NCBI GenBank assembly: GCA_037903355.1
Contig: JBAJFE010000042.1
Location: forward strand, 682,001 to 746,000
Source of the DNA: Trichuris trichiura
Lineage: Eukaryota > Nematoda > Enoplea > Trichinellida > Trichuridae
Length of the DNA: 64,000 bases
Direction of reading: 5' to 3'
The notes beneath the pieces are model-generated. The model saw only the letters and a program-made list of their open reading frames with translations. It had not been told where the DNA came from and made no database searches. Position 1 is the stretch's first letter. Every line of letters begins with the position of its first letter. Of this stretch, positions 11,031 to 23,731 are shown one piece after another. A program made the position numbers and the translations under genes.

Positions 11031-14000
11031 TCCTAAGAAATAAAGTATCGAGTAGTTCAGAATATTAAACAATTTTCTGTGTCTGGGATATCAGTTACGC
11101 CCATCTTGAGGAAACGTGTACAAAGCATGAAAAACTGTAACTCGTGTACAAAGAATGCGAAACTATAACAAAAATTATAACACATTCTGTACATTTTATG
11201 ACTAATCTGACTAATCGTGTTGCCAAGGAACTTGTATCAGGGTCGGGCCCTTTCAGTGCTAGAAAGATGTCCTATAAGCGTTCGATATGCGTGTAACTTG
11301 AAAAAATGTTACGTTGGAAAAGCATCCGTGACTTAGCACCCGAGAAACGCAGAACAGCAAACTTCACTAATGCATTTTTCAAATAAATTCGATTTTCAGA
11401 TACAAAATTAGAGATAAACTGTTGTAGGATAAAAATTCTTACGGGATATTTTCGAAAACTACAGCTGAAAGTAAATAAAATCGAAAGATAAAGAAGGGAC
11501 TGACAAACAAAACAACTAACTTTGACATGTGAGTTAGTTCAGACAATTAAGTCTGTGGTGCATGAAATAGGATATTTTTAAGAGTTATGCAGATAATCAT
11601 GCAAGATAGAATTGAAAATGAGTCATTATTTTGCATTTACTTTTACCGCCACGAAAATTCAAGAAAGTTATCATTGAGATGAACAACAATTTCTCATCTA
11701 GATTTCAAATGACTTACCTGCAATAAGGGACACTTCGTTGGGCTCAATGCATAAGCAACGATGATGAATTCAGGCGCAATGTTAAATGGAGAGCAGAATT
11801 TGCTAAAACATTCAACCAAGATCTTGCATATACACGTAATGTAACGTGAAAGATAATTTTCATACATCTTATAACTCGTCTGTTCTCCTTGGACCGAAGT
11901 TATTCCACTTAGTTCCTGAAATACAGAAGGTCATAATTTGCGCACACCGGAACAGAGAATCAAAAGTTTGTGCGGAAAAAAGGTTCGAGAACCCATTAAG
12001 CTGTCTTCCCCTAAAAAAATCTTTGCCTACTTCTTCGTGACTTCTAATGGTACGGTTTATCTGCAAGCCACAAACGACTAACACAATTCGAAAAGCATTT
12101 CACTAAGCAAACGATTATGATTGCGCCTTTGTATTCCTAAATATTAGGATTTTAAAGAAGCCTTATTTCATGATCATGTCAAAATTACAGCTTTAACAAG
12201 TTCAGCATCTCTGCTACGTAGTCAGACTAAGGTTCTGCCTTAAATACAGATATACCCTGCTTTACGAAAGTTTATGGGATTGTAGAAGTTAATCGTAAAG
12301 TGAACTCTTCATAAAGCGGGGAAGCAACTCCTACTATTTAGCATAACAAACGGGTTCGAGCATTTCAGAAGTCGGAAGAACAGCATTCAGCAGCGCCAGG
12401 AATGGGAAATAAATGAGGTCCATAAAATGTCTAATCACTTACTTAAAACAGCAATAATTAATAACAGCGAATTTTCGGTTTATGTGGAAAAGCAACTAGC
12501 AACAGCGGCTTGAACAACAAATAATATGTGCAACAGGCCGCTTGTACCCCGTCTGAGCAGTTTTAATTTTCAGCTTACGTAGAAAAGGTACGACTAACGT
12601 CTGAGGTGGCCTACACGAACAAGAAGCAACAATAAAAAGCATAACGCGCGGTAAGATAGCTAGCAGCTATTTGTGAGATATTTGGTTCGCTTTTCTTTTA
12701 GCCTTTACTTTTCGATGTGCTTTGCGTTGCTACCCAAAAGTTTATTGACACTTTGTGTTACCACAAACTTGACGCGGGAATTCAAACCCCATATGTACCA
12801 CTCAAACAATGGTGAAATCCGTTTCGCTCAGCGTCACGTTTCCAGAAAAGTAACCCAACGTTAAGCGAGTATTCTCTGTATTTCCACTCAGTGTTTGGTT
12901 TTGGCTCAGCAGGTAACACTGCTGCTGAGACCTTGATTACCTCAATCAGTGATGACAACATTCGTGTCCAGTTGTGTCAAAGCGGTGACTAGCGTTAAGC
13001 CGGGATTAACGGTGCCAGAGGTAGGCACTGTTTGTGGATTGCATGGGGAAACGCCCCGTATGCAATACTTTCTCAACCACTTTCAAGCCAGCGCCCTCCA
13101 GGTGTAGTAAGCACTGTTTGACCATTTTCGTTTGTTCGCGTGCGTTCCAAAGTCGACTACGCAGAGTAGGCTGGAAAGCACAAAGCGCTGATTATTTTAT
13201 TTTAGGGTTCAAAGTCCTTTCGGCGCTGACTGACGCTGAACGAACCATGGACAGGTGTTTAACAAGCAGAGCAACCCAGCCAGCTTTCCAGTGCCTTTTA
13301 GGAACCCGCACCGTTCTACGTGCTATCAATAAATATTAGTGCAAGCGAATTTTCTCTACGAACAAGGGTGGTTAACAGTGCTTGAAGACAATAAGTAAAA
13401 CATGCATAGGGTAAACTTAAGTTAACCCACAGTATGCTTCATGCTGAATGAAACTTATTGTTTAAGACTATAAATTGGGCCAGTTATTAGATGCTTACGA
13501 CGAATTTTTCCGTAGGTCTCGGAACAGCTTTTGTTTCATCGTCAACGATGTTAAGGAACAAAGCTTAAGGAAAAAAACCTTCCTATACTCTTTTTAATAA
13601 ATGAGACATCGATTGACTGGTAATTGTGAAGTCTAATTAAAAACATCTACGAAATGACCGTGACTGAAGAACAAAACGACAATATCCATTCTCGTAAAAC
13701 GATAACCAGTGCTCGACAAGATTATCAAATGTTCGATTAGTCGGTAAAACCGAACCGTTTGGACGTCCCCAACGTCCGTGCCGAGAAAACTAGTTCTCCC
13801 ATCTCCGTGTAAAGTAACGCAGTAGAGCATTTACAATCTATATCAGTAACTAGTTTTTCGCTCGCATTTCGTGCTTTGCTACTTCAGCGCCTGTTTGACC
13901 GCTTTGTAGACGTTCAACATACATTAGGACTATTCGCACAAAAAGATTGACCCAACTTAAACGGACTATCAAAAACGAAGTTACGAGAAAGGAAAAGACA

Positions 14001-15461
14001 ATGTTAACGTATGGGAAACATCTTCTTACCAGCTAATGACTTAAACAAGAAAAAATCAATTACGTACTGCAGCGTTAAAGACACATGAGGCACTGTATGG
14101 TTTATTCCTTTCGACATCCCTTCGTGACTATCAGCGCTTGTCCATCTGGAAATTCGTACACTTGCAATGGGATAAAAACTTGAACAAAACCGACTAAAAA
14201 CCTATTTAGCAGATACATTCCATACAATGCAGATACCGTCTGCTTAATGAAAGTTAAGTGAAGCAACTGTGATGAAGCTTAATTTCCTTCGTTACCGCGT
14301 TGAAAAGGGTTTAATAGCACTAAAATAACTTTGCGTTGACAGCTAGCGATAGTTAGGAAAACGAAGTACGTCCTACTCGACAAATTGAGAAAAGGTAAGT
14401 TCCGAAGGTACGCGCGATTCAGTCAGTTCAGTAAGCATAGTTATCATAGTAGGAAAATATCAAACTTTGATGGCAATCATTCATTTTCCTGAAACGTTAT
14501 CGATTCCGTCGAACATTTGCTGTTCGACTGCACCTAGTTGCGCGGAAGGGCGCATTCAAGTCGCGAAAACGATACTGGCAGCACAGGGGGACATCTACCC
14601 CTGTTGTCGCCGTTCTTCTGCTACCGTTCATGCTGTGTCGAGCGTTAGCACTGTTTTCTGCAATAAAGGTAAACATTGACAGTTAAGACGGTTTGAACCT
14701 TAAATTACGAAATAATTATAAACTATGAATGGAACATTATGCTAATAATCTGGCGCTATGGAAACCTACTTTGTCATTAGAACTCCGGTATCTAAAACAG
14801 TAAAATGCGGGAACGCCTACTCATTAGAGAAGGTTGAAATTCACATTAGGAGTGTAATAATATGTGACTCCCACTTCGTCAAATCTGCTTCTTTAGAGCG
14901 GTACCTGCGTTCTCGCTTGCTTACGGTATTGTGCTACTTTTAACACCGTTAATGTGTTTTTGTTACATTCAGTATTAGCAGCTGGAAAGGCACTTTAGAG
15001 TTTATTTGCAACTGTACATTCATCTCTTTGTCTAAGGAAGCTGTCGTCACGTTGGGTCAAGAAAACGTTGTGGGATCAAGATCAACTCCGAAGGGCCAAT
15101 CTTTCTCACTTACTTTCCAACGTGCTCAGTCATAAAAACGAGAGAAATAGTGCACCTTCCGCAAATAACCATGCGCAATGGGTGCATGCAGTAGTGCATG
15201 AGTGTTGGGCTTACCTTAGCTGTTGCAACAGTCATTTTCTGCGCTTATAACCCAGATTCATATCAATGAAACCTACATGCGCCATATGTTTGTGTCAAAT
15301 AATTCGTTTTGAAACCCCAGTCCAGCAAGGTATTTTTAATTCACGTGTACAGCAAAACATGATAAAAGCAAGACTTGCGGACGAGATAAAAGTATCCAAG
15401 CCAAACGTTGTTTTCAATGCTCAAAGCTGCAGCTTATAAAAGATAAAACAGTCAGTAAAAT
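11031..15461. other. 4.4-kb intergenic gap between ABCD4 and VPS41
   Basis: No recognisable protein segment was found on either strand. It lies upstream of ABCD4 and downstream of VPS41 (both minus strand). Several plus-strand open frames of 60-100 codons (12673-12864, 13034-13339, 14467-14679) have no homology or splice context that I can see. Confidence 0.55.
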
Positions 15462-18400
15462 TCATGAGGAACAAGTGGGACATCTTCGTTGCTCTTTAAG
15501 GCATTTCAAATGGAAAACATGGTGACAATTAAATATAACTAATTCCCGCGATTGATGAAAGTAGGGATTCACTAGATTCTCTTGACAGATCACACAATCA
15601 TCCCCTCCCGTAATCACTGTCCTTGTTTTGCATCGTTCCATGTACTCTGTCAAAAGACGATGACAATCGCTCAGAGTAATCTTTCTGCAGTTCTTCTCAA
15701 TGTTAATCCTTATGCAGTGATCAAGCAATAATTTAAGCAACGCATCCTTTAGATGAGGTATTTTCGTATCAGTTGGAATTTGATCAATAATTAATTTGGG
15801 ATCAACATGCATGCCAACATACCGCATAAGAATAATGAGAAAGTCTGTATGCATGGCGCTATATTCGATTAAGTCGAGCCATAAGTCAGAATCATCATGG
15901 TCAACGCAAAACTCTATTGCCCGAAGTATGTCATGCATTTCGGTTATTATAACTTTGAGTGCTTCCCGCCTGTTACCGCTTTTTCCCAAAAGAAAAACAG
16001 TTTCTGGAGTGAAGTGTCGCTGACGGCAAACTTCCAATGCCTTATCTAGTGTATAGTGTTCACGGTCTTGTAAAAATTGCAAAAGACGAGCACGGTTATG
16101 TTCCGCGTACAGCAACACGGCGATATCTCCAAACTCTTCACCCTGACCTCTAGCAAAAAGACGCTCCAAGTATGCTAGCTGAAGTTTTGGTAGTCTAATT
16201 AACTGTTTCATCACTGTACTAGGAGAAAGGCTGTCTTCGTTCTCCAAAAGGAGCCGAATTGCCAGGTCAGCGTCAACTGCAATTAACTGGTGGATTCTAT
16301 CCTTCACCTAAAAAATAACAAAAGGTAAGCGTGTTGTCTGCAGAACTACCCGTATACCAAATGAAACAATTTGGATCGCTCAATGAGAGCGAATATGCTT
16401 TTGTCATTGAGTTTCAAATAGATGTCAACAGCAGGTTCGAACCTTTGCTCGTGAGTATAGAGCTGAGCCAAAACAGACAACAAATCCCGATGCAACGGTG
16501 TCGCAAGCTGTCCCTTTTGCAAACGTTTTATAACTTCAATTAACAAAGCAGAGATGCGATACAGATCCGGCGACCATTGGAGCACCATATGCTAAATATA
16601 CTGCATGCAGTCTGATAATTCTCATAGAAGTTACCTATCCGAGAGAGAAGTTACCTACCTTGAATTGTGGAATGTCTTTGTTAAGCAACTCCATTAGGAC
16701 GCTCTGATAACATTCTGGTTCTAGCTGAGGAGCCTGCGTCGGTAGAACGTCGACTAAGTGAATAAGTTGGCCGATTTGCTCAAACCTGTGTTGCTTCGTT
16801 TATTTTCGCGAGACATTAACTTACACTTACCTTGTGACATAATATTCCCACATATCCTTCATTCTCCCGCAAACCAATTGGCAAACCATCGCCGCTTCAG
16901 CATAATGTCCATTGACGAGAAGATGTTCCAAGTATTGCCTGCCAACGGAGGCAGGAGAATATTTAGTTAATTCTTGCGCATGCAATCTGGCAAAATCCAT
17001 TGCCTTATTGAACAAACCTTTGGATAACATCCAACCAACTCGGTCGTCATTGTTGCAACACCTCATCTGCAAGGGATTTATCAAGCAGTGGGAGCATAAA
17101 AAAAATAATTTTCTTACTTGAATAAGATCCCTAGTACTCAGTAAATAGTATAAGTTATCGTTCGGTAGGCCGCAGAAATGGTATTGATGACAACCAAGGC
17201 TAGCATAGCCTTTCATTTTTATAATATCTTCAGATATAGTCGCATACTCCTGAAAGCTAATCGCTTCGAGCAGTGTCACTCTTGGACATTCAGACTGATC
17301 AATGTCATCGACTGCTTCACGGTTCTTCAGCTCACAGTTATCCACATACAGGAATTTAGACTGATTGCGCATTGATATTGTGAAAAGAACTATTTCTTGC
17401 CAGCGAGATTTCATTTGCGCACTTTTACTTCCAGTAGTTGCACTAGTGACCTGACTAGGCGTGTAAGAAAGGCCTGTGATCAAATGCTCAGGCATTTCCC
17501 ACATGTGACGAATTTCTACCAGTCTACCAGGTAAGTCAAGCAGCGATACTGTAGATGGCGGATTATTCACGGTGCATATTGTAATTGTGTTTGCCCATCC
17601 TATCATGAAATTGTTATCATCGAACCAACAAATATGCGCTGGAAGGAGTTCACAGCGCCAAGTGAGATCATGCCGGCGAGTTACGTGAGTTAACAGTGCC
17701 TTTGCATTCTTGTCATAAACTAGAACTCCTGTTTCATTCGCAAATGCAATCAAACAACCTAGAAAAACATAAAAGTATGAGCAGGTCACTTTACTCGCCT
17801 TTCTTAACTATTGATCAGCGTAACAGCAAATAGGAAGTTGTCAGGAAATTCACTGAGAAAAAACGTATTAAGCTTTCTGGATGCCTTAGTGCCGTCAGCA
17901 ACACAAGATAGGGAGTTGCATTGAAAATAAAGGTTTCTCGTTTAGGTTTTTCAGGTAGGTTTTTCGTACAATGATTACGTTAAGATAGGGATAATTCCCT
18001 ATCTTAGCGTTGGCGCCTGCAGCTCTCTATCATACGTTGACGATGGGACTAGAGCGTCTAGAAAGCTCAACAAGTTTGTTCTCAGTGAATTTCCTGACAA
18101 CCTGCTCATCCTTTCGTTGGTAGGAGATTGATTCTAATGTTTTACAGACACAGTTACAAACAACGAGAAAAAGCAGTGAAAAGATCAAAAATACAAGTGC
18201 AGACCTATCAGCCCATTACATAACATTAAGTCTTCATATTACTTTTTCTGTTTAGTAACTTACGGATTGTTTCACCCAACAGAAACAGTAAGACAGATTT
18301 TCATACGGCGAATTTTGCAACAGATTTACAAGAGCAAGTTTACCTCTCCAACTAATGCTGTGAATGTGACCATCGCGCTCCTTTCCGATGAACAGCAGCT

Positions 18401-18902
18401 GCTGTTTATACTTTGAAAACAAATTTTTTTCATGAAGCACCAACACTCGATCGCCCGTAACAAATTGTTGGCCCAAACTTTCTCGTGAAAATTCTGGATG
18501 TATAGCTACCGAACGAATCGGCCTGTCCATGGTAACGATGCGCGAATGTTCGGAACCAAACAAGCCATAAATGACTACTTTACCATCGTTGGCGCAGCTG
18601 GCAACGTATTCACCGGCTATGTCCACGCTAATATGATTCACTGCCACCGAATGAGCGAAGAAAGTTTTCCCAAAGATCAAGTTGCCTTCATGGTCAAATA
18701 GGCATATTTTACCCCACTGCGTTCCAAGAACAATGAACCGATCGTGCACTGCAATGCAACTAGCTGCATCTTCGCGAAAAAGTTCCGTTAAATCGTTCAA
18801 CAGCCTCCGGTACTTAAACTTTGGTTCCAATGAATCGACATCATCGTCACTTTCTTCAACGGGCGTCACTTCTTGCAAGTTGCCAGTCTTACAGGTACTC
18901 AT
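15462..18902 (-). CDS. VPS41: VPS41, HOPS complex subunit
   Basis: VPS41 is the HOPS subunit that links Rab7/Arl8-positive late endosomes to lysosome fusion. Exons: 18344-18902, 17118-17758, 16831-17066, 16659-16785, 16358-16591, 15462-16307; 2643 nt, 880 residues (human about 854), all phases consistent. The N-terminal 330 or so residues form the WD-like beta-propeller, after an acidic segment (EESDDDVDSLEPKFKYRRL). The middle and C-terminal parts are the alpha-solenoid/clathrin-repeat region. The C-terminus is a RING-H2-type domain (CVICQ...CHHVFHLKCL...CPTC). Intron 2 (17067-17117) is 51 nt, a multiple of three and free of stops, so a naive frame reads straight through it. Intron 1 carries a foldback element. 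The start is the first in-frame ATG, before the acidic leader. Confidence 0.95.
17835..18103. mobile_element. foldback (MITE-like) element in VPS41 intron 1
   Basis: Long imperfect inverted repeat: GTTGTCAGGAAATTCACTGA at the left end is mirrored by TCAGTGAATTTCCTGACAAC at the right end, and the arms continue through AAGCTTTCTGGA/TCTAGAAAGCT. The centre holds a separate perfect 11-bp hairpin (17981-18006). No coding capacity is seen. The structure fits a non-autonomous foldback DNA element of about 270 bp. Confidence 0.85.
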
Positions 18903-20573
18903 TAAGAAACACTCCCAGGTTCAGCAGCAATAGGCATGGGGAATTTCGCGTATTCGGCTTTCAATGAACGTGCAACATGGATACAGTATTGAGAAAAATT
19001 TTCGTCACCACTGAAAACATAAATCAGGTGTCCAGCGTTTTCAAACAATCTGCAGCAACGTCAGCTTATTGAAACAAATGCTTTTCATTCACGTAATTGC
19101 ACTGCAGCGCTAAGATAGCTACAGTATAATATTCATTGGCCTTACCTGACAATCTGGCTAAGCTAACTGTAACAAATTCCTTCAAACACTATGCATTACT
19201 AGCGACATTCGCAACAAGGGAACAGTCACACTGCGGCGCGAAAAAGTTTCATTTTTACTTTCGTCGCTGACGTCACGACGTTGTATTTATCCATACTTCA
19301 CTCACCTGTTTACTGACGTCACAATGTTTTTCTTTGTTTACTTCACCGAGTTGCCTCATGTTTGCTGGACAGTGGGAAACAAGACTTTTCTTTTCTTAAT
19401 TTCATTTTTTTCTCCTTTTGTTTATGAATACGAACTCGGATGAAGAAAAAGAGCTAAGAGAAAAAGACGAAAAAGTTAAAGTTCAACAAAAAGAAAAAAT
19501 ATCTATAAAAGACACGTGAAAAATACAGGCAAAGCCAAAACATTAAATGGAAAACAATTGCGGAAATGTAATACCGATGTGGCATGAACAGCTACAGACA
19601 ATTTAACGGAGACCCCTTTAACCCAAATCATCACATTACCATCACTGCATCTACGCCGCTGGAGATGAGAAAAAATGAATGCCGAAAGCTTCGGAGAATT
19701 ATCTTTCGATAAACTGTCTAACAACCGGGTATTCGTAACTATTTTTCAGCATGAAAAGCATACGCTGCCATTACCAAAAGCCGCGTGTTCAAAAAGTTTT
19801 ATTTACCAAGTGAATTTCTTTTCCACTATCATCGACTGGCAAGGAGATTAAAGGTGCGCTGCTGGTCGTGTCCTACGGATGTTGAACATCTTGATGATCA
19901 CTTTTATTTGTGAGATGGATACAGTAGGTAGAAAATTGAAAGTTTGGTGATTAGGAAACTTACTGTGGCTCACTAGCGACGCAGTAAACCGTTTCTTCTC
20001 TTGCACAGAGCGCAAGCAGGTAAAGTAATGCGTGTAAACACAATTCGCGGCAGATAAAAAAAATTTAGTCAATTTTCGAAAGGAAAGACGTAACAACTAA
20101 TCAAACGGATAAACGAAAGAGGGTACGTGGAACTGTCATGGAAAGGTTAATCCTGATGTATGAGCAACTGTCAAAACGCAAATGGGAATGCCTTCAGAGC
20201 AGTGTGCAAACTAAATCACGTAATTTACAAGTGACTTCCCAGGGGAAGGTTTGCACAGCTGCCTAGTCGGAAGATCTTTTTTAAAGTCGGCGAACCGAGT
20301 ATACCCATATCGTCTTCTTATGCTCGAAAAAATTGTAGTCAAAATACACACATCGACTTTCGAAACAGTTGCAGTTAGCGCAAAAATTATGGACTCGAAG
20401 TCCCTTGTCTTTAACACTATCCAAACGAAGTATCCATCGAAATTTGGTGCCTTCATGAGGTTCTTCTTCTATAAGATATTGTTTCATTTATAGAATGACC
20501 ATAACTTTATAGCTCGCCTGAAATTAACCCATTTCAAACTGTCCCATCGCCATAGGTAACGTGAACACCTCAG
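18903..20573. other. intergenic region upstream of VPS41
   Basis: The region contains the dispersed TGACGTCA-bearing repeat at 19193-19380, about 300 bp upstream of the VPS41 start. No other feature is recognised. Short open frames on both strands (for example 19503-19724 minus, 20251-20493 plus) lack homology. Confidence 0.55.
19193..19380. repeat. dispersed repeat with two TGACGTCA palindromes, copy A
   Basis: The segment CATTCGCAACAAGGG...CACTGCGGCGCGAAAAA...GCTGACGTCACGACG...TTTACTGACGTCACAATG...TTTCTTTGTTTACTTC aligns with 45172-45350 in the same order. TGACGTCA is the classic CRE/bZIP palindrome. This copy sits in the probable promoter region of VPS41. It could be a repeat that carries bZIP sites, or chance; no transcription data are visible here. 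Confidence 0.65.
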
Positions 20574-21182
20574 CTACAGCCTACGACCATCCTTCTTCAA
20601 CATGTCAGTCGGCAATAGCCTATGATTTTCCTGATGCTGTTCGCTTTCCTCTTTCATTCCAGAAGATTTCATCTGGGATATCGCTGAAGGATTCTGATCT
20701 GGAGAAGGGCCGGCGACGTGCACGTAATCTATCGAGGAGTCAACGCCGCGGGCATTTGACAGGAACGTAGAGTTGGGCGGGAACTTTAAAAAGCAAAAAC
20801 TAATTATATACATTTATATTCATTAAACGCAACTATAGAATTACTAAATCACTTGCAAAAAATGTATGCCTGACGTGAGCACACTTATCACTTTCTTACT
20901 CGCCTTATCTTGTCATTTTAAAATTTTCTACCGGTTCGTAACCGAACCTACCTTGGGAAATGCTTGGCATGGCGCTCTACAAGTAATGAACAAATGCATG
21001 ACCATAAATATCATATTTTTTTCGAAAAACTTCTTGCTCAAAAGAAAATTAAGAAGTTGAGGAAAACATCTACCTTTTCTTTGTATTGAGGATCCCAAAA
21101 TCCAATATAATATATGGACAGTGCAATGGCTGGCAGGCAAACCGAACATATATAGCCAATCACCGTAGCGAAACGGATCCAC
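20574..21182 (-). CDS. InaF-motif single-pass membrane protein (3' part)
   Basis: Two exons join in phase: 21074-21182 and 20574-20783 (stop at 20574). The first encodes one transmembrane segment with the InaF signature: WIRFATVIGY, then ALSIYYIGFWDP. This motif family includes Drosophila InaF, needed for normal TRP channel levels, and vertebrate INAFM1/2. The second exon is a hydrophilic tail of 69 residues ending DMLKKDGRRL. The upstream exon must end with two bases of a codon. A 25-nt candidate ending NYNRR exists at about 21566-21590 on the minus strand, but the start codon was not located. Confidence 0.75.
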
Positions 21183-23731
21183 CTGTAGAAAAGATAACGA
21201 CCATTCTTTGATTATACTAACCAAAACGGATTAGCTTTTAACAGGTAGCATTACGCAAGGGAAACGCGTGTTTTCACAGCACGGAAATGGGGATACACTA
21301 TTCTGTAAAAAGAATTTATTGAGCGTTTTCATAGCTTTTGCAAAGTCAAACATGGTGAGCCGCCACACTTAACTCCACCGAGGATGGGAAAGGGTAAGTC
21401 TCAAAACTTATGGAAAACATTTAATGAACTTTTTTACCAGAACAAGATATCGGCTATTTCTTTGTCACGAGAACGAAGACCAGTGGAAAGACACTGAGCG
21501 CTACTTTAGCATTGCAAAAGAAGTATACGAAAGAAATGGCATTTTACATTTAATCTAAGACAGACCTGCGGTTATAATTGCCGCCGCTGGCTTAAAGAAG
21601 CTGCCTGTGCAAATTCCAAGCCAACTTGGTCGTCCAGTTAATTAAAACTTCCTCAGTTTGATACTTCGTAAAAGTACATGTACATTCATTTTCAAAAAAC
21701 GTATAGATTACTAGCGTTGTGGATGACATTCTTTGAGACGGACTAACTTTATACAGACGCCGCCATCTGTTGTTGCAATCCTACTTGGATCGAATGTGAC
21801 TTGAGATGCGATTTTAAGTTGGAAAGTTTAAAGAAGAAACTAACCATTAAAAGGTAGAAATATAAATTAATGATTGACAAAAGCCAGAAGGGGAACGTGT
21901 AGGGATTCGCAAGATAGAAAAGTAACGAGAATGGATAAGGAGAACGATACCACATCTGCAGAAAAAAGAATCGTTCATCCCTTCACTATCACCACTGATG
22001 TTGACGATGAGGCAGTCCCTGAAACCTCCGTTCAAACACACGAAATATTTGCACCTCACGGACGGTCTATCCGTATACACTTTGAGCGACCATACAAAAA
22101 ATGTTACCTTCAGCATACGTCAGCGCATCAGAAGGAAAAGTTTTTGCAAATGCCACGTCTGATCTCAGCTTAGGTTAACTGTCAAAAATTTCATTCCGCT
22201 CAGCTAAGGTTCAAGCTGGAAATTCTGAACAATATACTCACTGCTTGTTTTCACGTCTTGCAAATTTGGTCCGCTTTTCACCGGAGTAGGTAGGTATTTT
22301 TGACGTCATATGGCAGGGTTAGATTACAACTGCTTGAGAAGAACGAAGTTCAAGCAAAGGAAATCTTTGAATCAGAGGAAATAGGTAGGATGAAATGCAA
22401 TTCGCTTCAAACCATTGAAGGCAAAGGCAGCAGAATAAGTTACCACAATAGGCGCTGCAAAAATGGGAAAACATATTTCCTTTAACAACAAACTGCTTAA
22501 GGCCGACTAACTTCTGAAGAGAAAAACACACTGCTTATAGCTTACTGTATGATGACAAAAGAAATCAAGCTGTTAAAATGATAAGCGCTTTCAGTTCAAA
22601 CGCTTCCGAAATTGTGATTTATAATGTTTAGTAATTTTAATATTTTTCAGCACAGAATGGACCATTCCCAAGTTGAAAAAATAATATGTTATGAGCAAAT
22701 GTAACGATGTAAAAGAAAAGGCACCAAAACATCCTTGGTGAGCTGAACTAAAAGATTCGAGAACTTAAAAATGTTTCTAAAATAATTACCTCGCATTTAT
22801 TGTGTCAACCAGCAATGTAGCTGCGAATGTAAAAATGCACAGTATAATATCGCGCAGGTACGAACTTTCACCGATGAAGAGTTATACCACGGAAAGGAAG
22901 TATCACAGACGCAGAAAGCTTTTCTCAAAATTTTACTGTTCCAAAAATAACTTCGGCGTTCAGAAGTGTCATAATATAACCCCTTGTTTTACCAAGGGTG
23001 GTATCACACTCAGTAACATGACGCGCAGGTACATGCTATATCATGATGTGAAACGGCACAACTTTTGCGAATGGTCATCTGCTATGGCATCTATCCTAAC
23101 GTGGATCAAGTGCAGTTTCTTGATCGCCTACAAATAATTAGCATTCATCGCTAATTAATAATAATCGTTGTCGTCGCTAATTATTTACTGTTGGGAATAC
23201 TATTTATGGCTTAATTTGCCACCATTGAAAAAAATGAGTTCAGCTGAGTTCAGTCAGCTAATCAAAAGACTTTTAGGTGGTAATGCTTTCAGCTCAAACA
23301 TCCGAATAACAGTATGAAGTACGCCTAATAGATGCTCCGCTTGAATAGACGTAATTAAGGTTATTCAGTTGTTATTACTGCTACATATTTAATGGAAGCA
23401 AAAAATTACTTCTTCCGCCTAGAAACAAACTTCACTGATCTGAGGAAATTTGTAAAGAAATAACGTATCGGTAAAGCGATTGCGCTTCTGCATTTTACCA
23501 AACTGTTTTGCAGCAGGAATAGAGCATTCTTCCACCTAGCAAAACTTCACTCTTAAGGGTTACTTCGCTCTGGTCGGTCACTATCTGTTATATCAATTTA
23601 AAGGATTCATGGCAAACCACCAGGCTGACCCTGAGGAAATAGGCCACAGCGTGCACTGATGCTAATTCTCACACCTGTGTTCTGAAGTTGTTTGCATCAC
23701 CTCCAAAACACTGGTCAACAGTTCATTCAAC
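21183..23731. other. gap between InaF-motif gene and LGG-2
   Basis: The missing 5' exon(s) of the InaF-motif gene should lie here. A plus-strand open frame at 21874-22173 has a hydrophilic, protein-like composition (starting inside it with MDKENDTTSAEKR), but I recognise no family. A plus-strand frame at 22802-23137 is equally unplaced. Confidence 0.5.
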
